From: Mucilaginibacter sp.
GTDB lineage: Bacteria > Bacteroidota > Bacteroidia > Sphingobacteriales > Sphingobacteriaceae
Assembly (NCBI GenBank): GCA_019235595.1
Contig: JAFAKI010000396.1
Location: forward strand, 1 to 20,400
DNA length: 20,400 bases
Direction of reading: 5' to 3'
How positions within the stretch are numbered: the first letter of the stretch is position 1; each line of letters starts with the position of its first letter. This document shows, piece after piece, positions 1 to 8,367 of this stretch. The notes under the pieces are model-generated. The model was not told the origin of the DNA and searched no databases. It saw only the letters and a program-made list of their open reading frames with translations. Both the position numbers and the translations under genes were made by a program.

Positions 1-307
1 TCTAAGCAGATTGAACGCTGCAGAGTTAGGCGCTAATGGTATTCGTGTAAATGTCGTAAACCCGGACGCGGTGATCAGCGATAGCAACATCTGGGCAGGT
101 GGCTGGGCGGAAGGTCGCGCAAAAGCATACGGAATTACTGTTGAAGAATTGCCTGCTTATTATGCCAAACGCACTTTGCTCAACCAGGTGATTTTACCTC
201 AGGATATTGCCAACGCATGCTTTGCTTTCGTAGGCGGATTGCTGAATAAATCAACGGGAAATGTATTGAATGTGGATGGCGGCGTGGCAATGGCTTTTGT
301 AAGGTAG
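1..307 (+). CDS. rhaEW: Rhamnulose-1-phosphate aldolase / L-lactaldehyde dehydrogenase fusion, 3' end only
   Basis: This is the last ~101 codons of a gene that begins before the window. The frame is open from base 2, so the TTG at 11 is not a start. The residues are the end of a Rossmann short-chain dehydrogenase: GANGIRVNVVNPDAV, then a C-terminal nucleotide-domain close (GNVLNVDGGVAMAF). The stretch DSNIWAGGWAEGRAKAYGI, which follows the conserved proline, is what I recognise from the roughly 700-residue bifunctional enzymes with an N-terminal class II aldolase and a C-terminal SDR domain. In that family the aldolase splits L-rhamnulose-1-phosphate into DHAP and L-lactaldehyde, and the dehydrogenase oxidises the aldehyde to L-lactate. 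The rhamnose isomerase 31 bases downstream and the kinase after it support this. The aldolase half is not visible, so the fusion is inferred from family and context. Confidence 0.8.
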   Translation, partial: LSRLNAAELGANGIRVNVVNPDAVISDSNIWAGGWAEGRAKAYGITVEELPAYYAKRTLLNQVILPQDIANACFAFVGGLLNKSTGNVLNVDGGVAMAFVR

Positions 308-338
308 TTTATTTTGATGGATCATAGTTTTTATCATC

Positions 339-1613
339 ATGCAAATAGAACAGCACCAAATAGATGAATCGAACCAGCAACATTTGGCTAACCATAAACG
401 CCAATTTGAATTTGTTGCTGAAGGGATATCAAACGTTGATCAGATCATACAAAAGCTGATCGCATTCAACATCGCGATCCCAAGCTGGGCTTTAGGTACA
501 GGTGGTACACGTTTCGGGCGTTTCTCGGGCGGTGGTGAGCCGAGAAGCCTGGAAGAAAAGATAAGCGACGTGGGACTAATCCATGCTTTAAACAGGTCAA
601 GCAACTCTATTTCACTGCATATTCCCTGGGATATTCCGAAGAATGCTTCTGCAATAAAAGCATTGGCATCACATTACGGGCTGCATTTTGACGCGGTTAA
701 TTCCAATACTTTCCAGGATCAACCCGATCAGCAGCTGAGTTACAAATATGGTTCACTGAACCACATAGATAAAGCAGTACGACAACAGGCTATTGAACAC
801 AATATCCAGGTAATTAAATATGGCGTTGAGCTTAATTCAAAAGCTTTGTCGGTTTGGCTGTCAGATGGCTCCAACTTCCCGGGCCAGTTGAATATGCGTG
901 GTGCTTTTGAACGGACATTTGACAGTTTGCAACAGATCTACTCCGCTTTACCGGATGACTGGAAAATGTGGGTCGAATATAAGCCCTACGAACCTAACTT
1001 TTATTCAACCACCATTGGTGATTGGGGACAATCCTACTTGTTATCATCAAAATTAGGACAGAAAGCCCAAACGCTGGTCGATCTCGGTCACCATTTGCAG
1101 GGAGCAAATATTGAACAAATAGTCGCCCTGCTTTTGATGGAAGGAAAACTGGCCGGTTTCCACTTTAATGATTCTAAATATGGCGATGATGACCTAACCG
1201 TCGGCAGCATCAATCCTTACCAACTGTTCCTCATCTTTAATGAACTGGTAGAAGGCATGGATGCAAGAGGAATGAACCATGCAACCGGCATAGGCTGGAT
1301 GATCGATGCATCGCATAACATAAAAGACCCGATAGAGGATCTGTTACAGTCAGTTGAAGCCATAAAAATAGCTTACTCGCAAGCATTGCTGGTTGATCAA
1401 TCAGCGCTGAAACAGGCACAGCAAAATAATGATGTGGTGCAGGCGCAGGAGATTTTGCAACAAGCATATCGCACCGATGTGCGTCCATTAGTGGCGCAAG
1501 CTCGGTTACTGGCAGGCGGAGCTTTGCAACCTTTAACGCTTTTCAGAAAGTTGGCCGTACGCGAGAACCTGATCAAGGAACGCGGGCTAAAAACCATCGC
1601 AACCGGATTGTAA
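339..1613 (+). CDS. rhaI: L-rhamnose isomerase (TIM-barrel, Pseudomonas stutzeri/rhizobial type)
   Basis: The enzyme interconverts L-rhamnose and L-rhamnulose in the cytoplasm, the first step of the pathway. The 424-residue length fits the RhaI class rather than E. coli RhaA. Visible hallmarks are GTGGTRFGRF (53-62), VEYKPYEP (212-219), VDLGHH (247-252) and GFHFNDSKYGDDD (273-285). By analogy with the characterised P. stutzeri enzyme, E213, D248, H275 and probably D323 bind the structural metal, and H251, D283 and D285 the catalytic metal; all are present. The ATG at 339 gives a normal N-terminus 31 bases after the rhaEW stop. The stop shares one base with the next start (TAATG), so translation is probably coupled to the kinase. 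Enzymes of this class can also act on other aldoses, but the neighbours point to rhamnose. Confidence 0.93.
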   Translation: MQIEQHQIDESNQQHLANHKRQFEFVAEGISNVDQIIQKLIAFNIAIPSWALGTGGTRFGRFSGGGEPRSLEEKISDVGLIHALNRSSNSISLHIPWDIPKNASAIKALASHYGLHFDAVNSNTFQDQPDQQLSYKYGSLNHIDKAVRQQAIEHNIQVIKYGVELNSKALSVWLSDGSNFPGQLNMRGAFERTFDSLQQIYSALPDDWKMWVEYKPYEPNFYSTTIGDWGQSYLLSSKLGQKAQTLVDLGHHLQGANIEQIVALLLMEGKLAGFHFNDSKYGDDDLTVGSINPYQLFLIFNELVEGMDARGMNHATGIGWMIDASHNIKDPIEDLLQSVEAIKIAYSQALLVDQSALKQAQQNNDVVQAQEILQQAYRTDVRPLVAQARLLAGGALQPLTLFRKLAVRENLIKERGLKTIATGL

Positions 1614-2998
1614 TGAAGCCCACACCCGTCATAGCTGTTTTTGATGTTGGCAAAACGAACAAGAAACTGTTCCTGTTCGACGAGCACTACCAGATAGTTT
1701 ATGAGCGGTCGGCACGTTTCATTGAAACGATAGATGAAGATGGATTTTCCTGCGAAAACCTCGAAAGTTTGCGACTGTCGATATTCGATTCATTAAGCGC
1801 AATTTTCCGGCTGAAGGAGTTCGTTGTTAAAGCGGTAAATTTTAGTGCATATGGTGCAAGTTTGGTTTATGTGGATGAAGAAGGCAAGCCGTTGACGCCA
1901 TTATATAATTACCTAAAACCTTATCCGGAAGAGTTAAGCAAACAGCTTTACGCCAAATACGGTGGCGAAGATCAGTTTGCATCTGAAACTGCTTCACCCA
2001 TTTTAGGCAGTTTAAATTCGGGCCTGCAGCTTTACCGTTTGAAAATCGAGCAGCCGGAAATATTTAAAAAATTGAAATACGCGCTGCACCTGCCGCAATA
2101 TTTAAGCTCATTAATATCCGGGCAATATTGTTCCGACATTACCAGCATCGGTTGCCATACTGCTTTGTGGGACTTTAATAGCAATCGCTACCATGAGTGG
2201 GTTGAAAAGGAAGGCTTATCCTTAAAACTGCCGCCGATCAAAGAGCCCGACGAGTGTTTAAAAGCTGTTTTTCCGGGTAATGGTTATTGCGTAGGCATCG
2301 GCTTGCATGATAGTTCGGCAGCACTTATACCCTACCTGGTAAGTTTTAACGAGCCGTTTATCCTGGTCTCGACCGGTACCTGGTGCATCAGTATGAACCC
2401 CTTTAATCTCACGCCATTAACCCAAAGCGAGTTGCAGAACGATTGTTTGTGCTATTTACAGTATCAGGGTAAGCCGGTAAAAGCGTCGAGACTATTTGCG
2501 GGCAACGAGCACGAACAACAGGTAAAGCGCATTGCTGACCACTTCAATCAGGATGCGATCAAGTTCAGAACGATGCCTTTTGATCCTGAAGTAATTAACA
2601 AATTGCAGCAATCTATTCAGCAAAACAAGCATTCGGATGCGTTTTTAAAGGATTCCGTTTTTAAAGAGAGAGATTTAACTATTTTTAGCGACGAAATTGA
2701 AGCCTATCACCAGCTGATCATCGATCTGATACACCAGCAGGTATATTCAACCCGACTGGTACTAAAAGGTACGTTTGTGAAGCGGATTTTTGTTGACGGC
2801 GGTTTTAGTAAAAATAGTGTGTATATGAGTTTACTGGCGAACGCCTTTCCGGATATCGAAGTATTTGCAGCATCAATGGCGCAGGCGACAGCTTTGGGTG
2901 CCGCACTGGCCATTCATAAATCGTGGAACAATAAACCGATTCCAGGCGACATTATCGAACTAAAGTATTATGCGCAAAGCAAGCCTGTAACCAAATGA
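1613..2998 (+). CDS. rhaB: FGGY-family sugar kinase, probable L-rhamnulokinase
   Basis: A 461-residue FGGY carbohydrate kinase that by context phosphorylates L-rhamnulose at O1 before the aldolase. The N-terminal ATPase loop is FDVGKTNKK with D11. The second phosphate-binding loop is STGTW at 253-257. The C-terminal adenosine motif is VDGGFSKN (394-401), followed by a Q-A-T-A-L-G-A-A helix typical of the fold. The start overlaps the rhaI stop by one base, and the stop overlaps the lutA start in an ATGA. The sequence belongs to a Bacteroidota subgroup distinct from E. coli RhaB, and the same subgroup includes fuculokinase-like members. The substrate is therefore assigned from its position directly after rhaI, not from sequence alone. 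Confidence 0.85.
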   Translation: MKPTPVIAVFDVGKTNKKLFLFDEHYQIVYERSARFIETIDEDGFSCENLESLRLSIFDSLSAIFRLKEFVVKAVNFSAYGASLVYVDEEGKPLTPLYNYLKPYPEELSKQLYAKYGGEDQFASETASPILGSLNSGLQLYRLKIEQPEIFKKLKYALHLPQYLSSLISGQYCSDITSIGCHTALWDFNSNRYHEWVEKEGLSLKLPPIKEPDECLKAVFPGNGYCVGIGLHDSSAALIPYLVSFNEPFILVSTGTWCISMNPFNLTPLTQSELQNDCLCYLQYQGKPVKASRLFAGNEHEQQVKRIADHFNQDAIKFRTMPFDPEVINKLQQSIQQNKHSDAFLKDSVFKERDLTIFSDEIEAYHQLIIDLIHQQVYSTRLVLKGTFVKRIFVDGGFSKNSVYMSLLANAFPDIEVFAASMAQATALGAALAIHKSWNNKPIPGDIIELKYYAQSKPVTK

Positions 2999-3735
2999 CT
3001 GTCGGCCTTTTTATTCCCTGTTACATAGATCAATTTTATCCCGGCACCGCAATAGCCACGCTGCAATTACTCGAAAAGTTAGGCGTAACAGTGGTTTATC
3101 CCCCTAAACAAACCTGTTGCGGGCAGCCAATGGCAAACTCCGGTTATGAACACCTGACAACTGGTTGTAACGAGCTTTTCATTGATAATTTTTCTGATTT
3201 CGACTATATCGTATCCCCTTCGGGTAGCTGTATACTGCATATAAAAGATCATTTACATTCAGAAGGCAGGGAAAATGAGGCCGTGCAAATCCGACATAAA
3301 GTTTACGAACTGACCGAGTTTCTAACTGATATTTTAAAGGTCGAACAACTGGATGCCGCTTTCCCGCATAAGGTCGGCTTGCATCAAAGCTGCCACGGTC
3401 AGCGAGGGCTTAAGCTGTCGCAGATGACAGAATTAGTTGCTGCTCCATTTTCCAAGCCTTTGCAATTGCTCAATATGGTAAAAGGACTTGAGCTGATACC
3501 TTTAAGTCGGCAGGATGAGTGCTGCGGATTTGGCGGGACGTTTTGCGTGGCCGAAGAAGCGGTTTCTGTAAAAATGGGGGTTGATCGCGTTGCCGACCAT
3601 CTGGAACATGGCGCTGAATTTATTACCGGGGCCGATATGTCGTGCCTGATGCATATGGAAGGCATTTTAAAACGTCAGGGCAGTAGAGTAAAAGTGCTGC
3701 ATATTGCGGAAATATTAAATTCTTCAGCCCAATGA
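2995..3735 (+). CDS. lutA: Lactate utilisation Fe-S protein LutA (LldE)
   Basis: Subunit of the cytoplasmic LutABC complex, which oxidises L-lactate to pyruvate and passes electrons on through Fe-S clusters. The 246 residues contain two CCG (cysteine-rich) domains of the kind found in heterodisulfide reductase and glycolate oxidase subunits. The first has C9 (IPCYIDQ) and CCGQP (41-45); the second has CHGQRG (from C133), ECCGFGG (175-181) and C217. The start ATGA overlaps the rhaB stop, and the end overlaps the lutB start in the same way. Being encoded with rhamnose genes makes sense because the pathway ends in L-lactate. I see no missing cluster ligand. Confidence 0.93.
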   Translation: MTVGLFIPCYIDQFYPGTAIATLQLLEKLGVTVVYPPKQTCCGQPMANSGYEHLTTGCNELFIDNFSDFDYIVSPSGSCILHIKDHLHSEGRENEAVQIRHKVYELTEFLTDILKVEQLDAAFPHKVGLHQSCHGQRGLKLSQMTELVAAPFSKPLQLLNMVKGLELIPLSRQDECCGFGGTFCVAEEAVSVKMGVDRVADHLEHGAEFITGADMSCLMHMEGILKRQGSRVKVLHIAEILNSSAQ

Positions 3736-5114
3736 GTACGACATCAACTAAAGACCACGCCGAACTTGCCGGGCAATTTAATGCCGACGAAAAACGTGTC
3801 GATTGGCATGATGAAACGCTATGGTGGATTCGTCAAAAGCGCGATAAGGCAGTAAATCAATTGCCTGAATGGGAACTGCTTAGGGAAACGGCTTCTAAAA
3901 TAAAAGAACATGGGCTATCTAACCTAAGCAATTATTTAGAAGAATTTGAGGCTAATGCACAGGCTAATGGCATTACTGTTCACTGGGCTGCGGATGCAAA
4001 AGAGCATAACGAAATAGTGCACGGGATCATCAAAAAGCATGGTGTTAACCGCATGGTTAAAAGTAAGTCCATGCTTACGGAAGAATGCCATCTGAATGAA
4101 TACCTGACGGAAAATGGAATAGAAGTAGTTGATTCAGATCTGGGCGAACGTATTGTACAGTTGGCAAAGGAACCGCCAAGCCATATCGTACTGCCATGCA
4201 TCCATAAAAAGAAAGAAGAAATAGGTGACCTGTTTCATGAACATTTGGGAACACCCGCCGGTGTTTCTGATCCGCAGGTACTGACCGAAACCGCGCGTCA
4301 GCACCTAAGAGAAGTGTTTCTTACCCGTAAGATCGCTCTCACAGGCGTAAACTTTGCGGTTGCCGAAACAGGTGAGTTTGTGGTCTGCACCAACGAAGGG
4401 AATGCCGATATGGGCGCCCATTTATCAGAAGTGCATATTGCCAGCATGGGTATCGAAAAGATCATTCCAAAACGCGAGCATTTGGGCGTATTCCTGAGAT
4501 TGCTTACCCGTAGTGCCACCGGACAGCCGATTACCACCTATTCCAGCCACTATAAAAAACCCCGGCCTGGCCAGGAGATGCATATCGTTATTGTTGATAA
4601 CGGCAGGAGTGTTCAATTGGGTCGAAAAGATTTCCGCAATTCGCTTAAATGCATACGTTGCGGTGCTTGTATGAATACCTGCCCGGTTTATCGTCGCAGC
4701 GGTGGTCACAGCTATCACAATGCTGTCAGCGGGCCGATTGGCTCTATACTGGCACCTAACCTGGATATGGAAAAATATGCCGATCTGCCTTTCGCCTCTA
4801 CACTATGCGGATCGTGCTCCAATGTCTGTCCGGTTAAAATTGATATTCATGACCAGTTATATAAATGGCGGCAAGTGATCGTTAAGGCAGGTTATACCAC
4901 CAAAGCCAAAACAGCCGGCATGAAGATGATGCAATGGACACTTTCTTCACCGGGCATTTATCATGCGGCAGGTAAGGCCGGCAGAATGGTGATGAAATAT
5001 GCGCCGTTTGCGGTTAACAATGCTCTGAACCCATGGTATAAACAAAGGGACATGCCAAAACCACCGGTTGAATCATTTGACGATTGGTATAAAAAGAACA
5101 GGGGGAACAAATGA
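3732..5114 (+). CDS. lutB: Lactate utilisation Fe-S protein LutB (LldF)
   Basis: The large subunit of LutABC, 460 residues. The N-terminal two thirds is a LUD domain, seen in the NRMVKSKSML and FAVAETGEFV stretches. The C-terminal part carries two [4Fe-4S] motifs: CIRCGACMNTCPVY, with cysteines 307, 310, 313 and 317, and CGSCSNVCP, with cysteines 359, 362 and 366. This arrangement is standard for the family and would relay electrons from lactate oxidation. The gene overlaps lutA upstream and lutC downstream by four bases (ATGA) at each junction, so the three subunits are likely made in balanced amounts from one transcript. Confidence 0.94.
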   Translation: MSTTSTKDHAELAGQFNADEKRVDWHDETLWWIRQKRDKAVNQLPEWELLRETASKIKEHGLSNLSNYLEEFEANAQANGITVHWAADAKEHNEIVHGIIKKHGVNRMVKSKSMLTEECHLNEYLTENGIEVVDSDLGERIVQLAKEPPSHIVLPCIHKKKEEIGDLFHEHLGTPAGVSDPQVLTETARQHLREVFLTRKIALTGVNFAVAETGEFVVCTNEGNADMGAHLSEVHIASMGIEKIIPKREHLGVFLRLLTRSATGQPITTYSSHYKKPRPGQEMHIVIVDNGRSVQLGRKDFRNSLKCIRCGACMNTCPVYRRSGGHSYHNAVSGPIGSILAPNLDMEKYADLPFASTLCGSCSNVCPVKIDIHDQLYKWRQVIVKAGYTTKAKTAGMKMMQWTLSSPGIYHAAGKAGRMVMKYAPFAVNNALNPWYKQRDMPKPPVESFDDWYKKNRGNK

Positions 5115-5710
5115 GTAACCGGGAGAAAATATTGTCAGCCGTTCGAGCTAATCAGCCTGAGTTGACGGCATTGCCAGAAATAGGATCGCTTAAATCATTG
5201 GCAGATAAAGCAAATCTATTGACTCAATTTACAACCGTCGCCACAAATATCGGTGCCAAGGTCTTTGAGGTAAAAAGTTTGGCTGAGGTAAAGACGATCA
5301 TCCAAAATAAGTTTGGGGCGGAAAAGAGAGTCGTCTCAACTATTGCTGAATTAAGTGATATTGCTGATACCAAAGAATATTTAGGCGACTTACCTGTAGA
5401 GTTAGCCGATGTGGAACTGGCTATACTGCAATCCGATCTGGCTGTTGCCGAAAATGGTGCTGTCTGGATCACCGAAGAGCAAATGGGGCAAAGGGTATTG
5501 CCTTTTATTACCCAGCATTTGGCTGTTCTAGTTAATACTAAAAATATCGTGGCTACTATGCACGATGCTTACAGTTCTATCAGTATTACCACACAAGGTT
5601 TTGGGGCTTTTGTAGCGGGCCCTTCTAAAACGGCAGATATTGAGCAGTCATTGGTAATAGGTGCGCATGGCCCTAGAAGCATGAGCCTTTTCCTGTTTAA
5701 TGAAGATTAA
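5111..5710 (+). CDS. lutC: Lactate utilisation protein LutC (LldG)
   Basis: The third LutABC subunit, a stand-alone LUD-domain protein of 199 residues without Fe-S cysteine clusters. Typical segments are VAENGAVWITEEQMGQR near the middle and the C-terminal GPSKTADIEQSLVIGAHGPR, a conserved family signature. The start overlaps the lutB stop. The last four bases (TTAA, 5707-5710) are shared with the stop codon of the convergent GntR gene, so no space remains for a terminator between the two. Transcription of the operon must end inside, or run antisense into, the regulator gene. Confidence 0.92.
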   Translation: MSNREKILSAVRANQPELTALPEIGSLKSLADKANLLTQFTTVATNIGAKVFEVKSLAEVKTIIQNKFGAEKRVVSTIAELSDIADTKEYLGDLPVELADVELAILQSDLAVAENGAVWITEEQMGQRVLPFITQHLAVLVNTKNIVATMHDAYSSISITTQGFGAFVAGPSKTADIEQSLVIGAHGPRSMSLFLFNED

Positions 5711-6732
5711 AGCGAATTCCTGCTGGTGACTTTGAAAGGAATAGCAATATGCTCAGTTGAATTAGTCAAAACCAGTTCGGCAGTTTTCTTACCCATCAGA
5801 GCAAAATCGGTCGAAATAGTAGTTATCCCATCCAGGATGATCTTTTTTAAAGGAGTTTCATTGTAAGAGATCACGCCCACATCTGTACCAACTTTTAATT
5901 TAGCCGCAATGATCTTTTCGATCAGTTCCACCAGGTGGTCCTCCATTACGTTGATGTAGGCTATTCCTTTTGCTACCTGTTCCTTCTCTAACGAATAGAT
6001 CACTTCATAGTCAAAAGCGTATTGCCGGCAAAAATTCAGAAAGCCGGTAAGAATTTCTTTTGGATAATAGGAGTTCTCCGGGAAAATGATTTTAAGGGTA
6101 TGATATTTGCCCAATTTGTCGAGCAGTTTTTCAAGCGCCTCGTAAATGTCCCTCTCAAAACTTTCGTAAACCGCTCCAAACTCGCCGGTAACACCCGATT
6201 CAAGTTTATCCATCAGTATCAGTTTATCCTTCGGGATAGTATTGATCACGTCATAAGCCTGTTCGGTATTCTCCATAAAGTGCGGGATAATAACCAACTT
6301 GGAGTAGTTGTTGATCTTATCCAGTATCAGGTTTTTAAATACGTTGAAATCGTTGTTGTAGATATAAAAGTCGATGGCCGCGTTGTGCCCTAGTGTTGCA
6401 GCAAAAGCATCGTACATGATCTTTTTATGGCTGCTGAGCTTGTTAAAAAGCAGAAGAACTTTTACCGGCTGACTGAAATTGGTGTTGGCTATAAAGTAAC
6501 CTTTACCCGCTACAGATTTTATTACGCCTGCTTTCTTTAACTCGGAATAGGCTCTCTCGATCGTGTTCCTGGAGGTATCCAGCGCCACGCAAAAATCATT
6601 AATAGACGGAAGAATATCATCCTTCTCGATCTTGCCCGCCTCTATCCCTCTTAAAATGGAATTTATAAGCTGAAGATATTTCGGCGTGATAGAGTACTCA
6701 TCAATCTCAACAATCTTCAGGTAATTTTTCAT
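5707..6732 (-). CDS. GntR-family regulator with periplasmic-binding-protein-like effector domain
   Basis: A 341-residue transcription factor. Residues ~14-80 form a GntR-type winged helix (DDILPSINDFCVALDTSRNT, then KKAGVIKSVAGKGYFIAN as the wing). Residues ~87-341 resemble a LacI/sugar-binding-protein fold (VKVLLLFNKLSSHKKIMYDA near its start, VGTDVGVISYNETPLKKIIL near its end) rather than the usual FCD or UTRA effector domains. Such GntR/PBP chimeras are common local sugar regulators in Bacteroidota. Lying tail-to-tail with the rhamnose/lactate operon, it is the best candidate for its regulator, with rhamnose or an intermediate as effector; that assignment is inference. A hairpin at 6754-6789 occupies most of the short space upstream of its start, so its own promoter is unclear. 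Confidence 0.85.
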   Translation of the reverse strand: MKNYLKIVEIDEYSITPKYLQLINSILRGIEAGKIEKDDILPSINDFCVALDTSRNTIERAYSELKKAGVIKSVAGKGYFIANTNFSQPVKVLLLFNKLSSHKKIMYDAFAATLGHNAAIDFYIYNNDFNVFKNLILDKINNYSKLVIIPHFMENTEQAYDVINTIPKDKLILMDKLESGVTGEFGAVYESFERDIYEALEKLLDKLGKYHTLKIIFPENSYYPKEILTGFLNFCRQYAFDYEVIYSLEKEQVAKGIAYINVMEDHLVELIEKIIAAKLKVGTDVGVISYNETPLKKIILDGITTISTDFALMGKKTAELVLTNSTEHIAIPFKVTSRNSL

Positions 6733-6753
6733 AATCGGAAAACAAATAAAACG

Positions 6754-6789
6754 ATAAAGCCGCTGATTTGTATAAACAGCGGCCTTTAT
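6754..6789 (-). terminator. Intrinsic terminator after the hybrid histidine kinase
   Basis: The arms 6754-6765 and 6777-6789 are complementary over 12 bp with one unpaired base and an 11-base loop. On the minus strand they are followed by a T-rich stretch (CGTTTTATTTGTTTT). The hairpin lies 21 bases past the kinase stop and ends 22 bases before the GntR start, so it separates the two same-strand genes. The tail is interrupted, so some read-through into the regulator gene is possible. Confidence 0.6.
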
Positions 6790-6809
6790 TTTTAGAAATT
6801 GAGGCTGTC

Positions 6810-8345
6810 TTATAAAGTATTTACCGTTGCCCTGGCATACAAGGCTATTTTGCGGTGCAATTCGTCTGGGTTAAAAGGCTTGCTGATAAAGTCATTCATC
6901 CCCACAATATAGGCCTGATCCTTGATGTCAAGCATTGCTGATGCCGTTAAGGCAATAATGGGCAGATTTTTGAATTTTTCACCGGGCAATTCTCTTATCG
7001 CCCTTGTTGTCTGGTACCCGTCCCTTTCAGGCATTTGCAGGTCCATCAAAACCATGTCATAGTCGTTTGTCTGCACCAAAGTGTAGGCAATTTCTCCATT
7101 TTCGGCCACATCGCATTCAACATCCCACAATTTCATATACTGTTTGGCCAGTATAACGTTGATCTGGTTGTCTTCTGCAATTAATAGTTTAACGCCTTTT
7201 AAGCTTTTGGTTTCAATTTGGCTTTCTTCTTTTATACCGTTGATAAATTGCTTTGTGCTATTTTTTAATTTAAGACTGAAATAGAATACCGAACCTTTTC
7301 CTAGCTCAGATCTTACCTGAATATCGCTACCCATCAATTCCAATAAACGCTTCGTTATAGTTAAGCCCAAACCAGTGCCACCAAAATTGCGCGTCGTGTC
7401 TGAACTTGCCTGGGTAAAGCTTTCGAATATATTTTCGAGTTTGTCTGCCGCAATGCCGATACCGGTATCCGCAACTTCAAAGTCGATAATAGTATGATTT
7501 TTAGTTTTCTCACTTAACGAAGCCACTATGGTAACCTTACCTTCTTTGGTGAATTTTACTGCATTGCTGATCAGGTTCGTCAATATCTGCCCCAGTCTCA
7601 CGGGGTCTCCAATGACTACATCCGGCAGTTCGTGATCGATCAGTAATTTAAGCTGGATATGTTTTTCGGTGGCTTTTTGCAGGAGCGCCAAGCGGATGTT
7701 ACCTATCAATTGTTTTATACTGAAATCGGCTTCTTCAAACTCGATCTTACCAGCTTCAATTTTGCTGAAATCCAATATGTCGTTTATCAGTACCAGGAGG
7801 TTTTCAGCGGAAAATTTGAGCATTTTCAGGTATTCCATTTGGTCTTCACGAGGGTTCATCTGCAAAAGCAAATGGGTAAAACCAATAACAGCGTTCATCG
7901 GCGTCCTGATCTCGTGACTCATTGTAGACAAGAACTGAGACTTAGATAGTGCTGCCTTTTCAGCCAGATCTTTTGATACAATCAGTTGCTGCTCCAGTTC
8001 TTTAGCTTTTTCTATCTGCTGTTGAAGGAATTTGATGATCGTAATCAGGTCATCATCTGAGTCGCCAAGATCAGGTATGGAATCGGGTGCTAATGAGCCT
8101 ATTGCCTTTTTTACTTCAGAGATCGACTTTCGTTTTATCTCGTTCTCCTTAAACAAATTGCTGTTTACTTCCTGGTATTCACGCTCGCTTATTGTAAAGG
8201 CATGCTCAGATAGCTTTTGAGCCTTCTCGATCGAGCTATAATAATTACTTACGCTCTCGAGAAAGCGAAGCATAGCCTCATCTTTTAAGTAGGATTCAGG
8301 AAGTAATTTTCTAATTTGTTTATTCAGAACACTGTGATAATCCAT
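6810..8345 (-). CDS. Soluble hybrid histidine kinase with C-terminal receiver (FIST partner)
   Basis: A 511-residue kinase without signal peptide or membrane segments. Residues 1-~80 are a charged helical region of their own type, and ~100-130 is a coiled-coil linker. The HisKA box is SHEIRTPMNAVIGF with H144. HATPase_c follows with the N box around N261 (LISNAVKF), VADTGIGI and GGTGLGLTITK. A receiver domain ends the protein (~384-505) with phospho-acceptor D435 (VLMDLQMPERDG) and K489. I chose the ATG at 8345 over the in-frame GTG at 8351; the GCGGAA upstream could serve either. The FIST gene ends 22 bases upstream on the same strand, so the kinase probably takes its input from that protein. 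No DNA-binding output is attached; the next partner in the relay is unknown. Confidence 0.9.
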   Translation of the reverse strand: MDYHSVLNKQIRKLLPESYLKDEAMLRFLESVSNYYSSIEKAQKLSEHAFTISEREYQEVNSNLFKENEIKRKSISEVKKAIGSLAPDSIPDLGDSDDDLITIIKFLQQQIEKAKELEQQLIVSKDLAEKAALSKSQFLSTMSHEIRTPMNAVIGFTHLLLQMNPREDQMEYLKMLKFSAENLLVLINDILDFSKIEAGKIEFEEADFSIKQLIGNIRLALLQKATEKHIQLKLLIDHELPDVVIGDPVRLGQILTNLISNAVKFTKEGKVTIVASLSEKTKNHTIIDFEVADTGIGIAADKLENIFESFTQASSDTTRNFGGTGLGLTITKRLLELMGSDIQVRSELGKGSVFYFSLKLKNSTKQFINGIKEESQIETKSLKGVKLLIAEDNQINVILAKQYMKLWDVECDVAENGEIAYTLVQTNDYDMVLMDLQMPERDGYQTTRAIRELPGEKFKNLPIIALTASAMLDIKDQAYIVGMNDFISKPFNPDELHRKIALYARATVNTL

Positions 8346-8367
8346 AAACACTAATTCCGCTTGTTTT

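Noticed and set aside
6022..6393. A 123-residue plus-strand protein
   Set aside because: It is fully antisense to the well-supported GntR regulator and has no family features.
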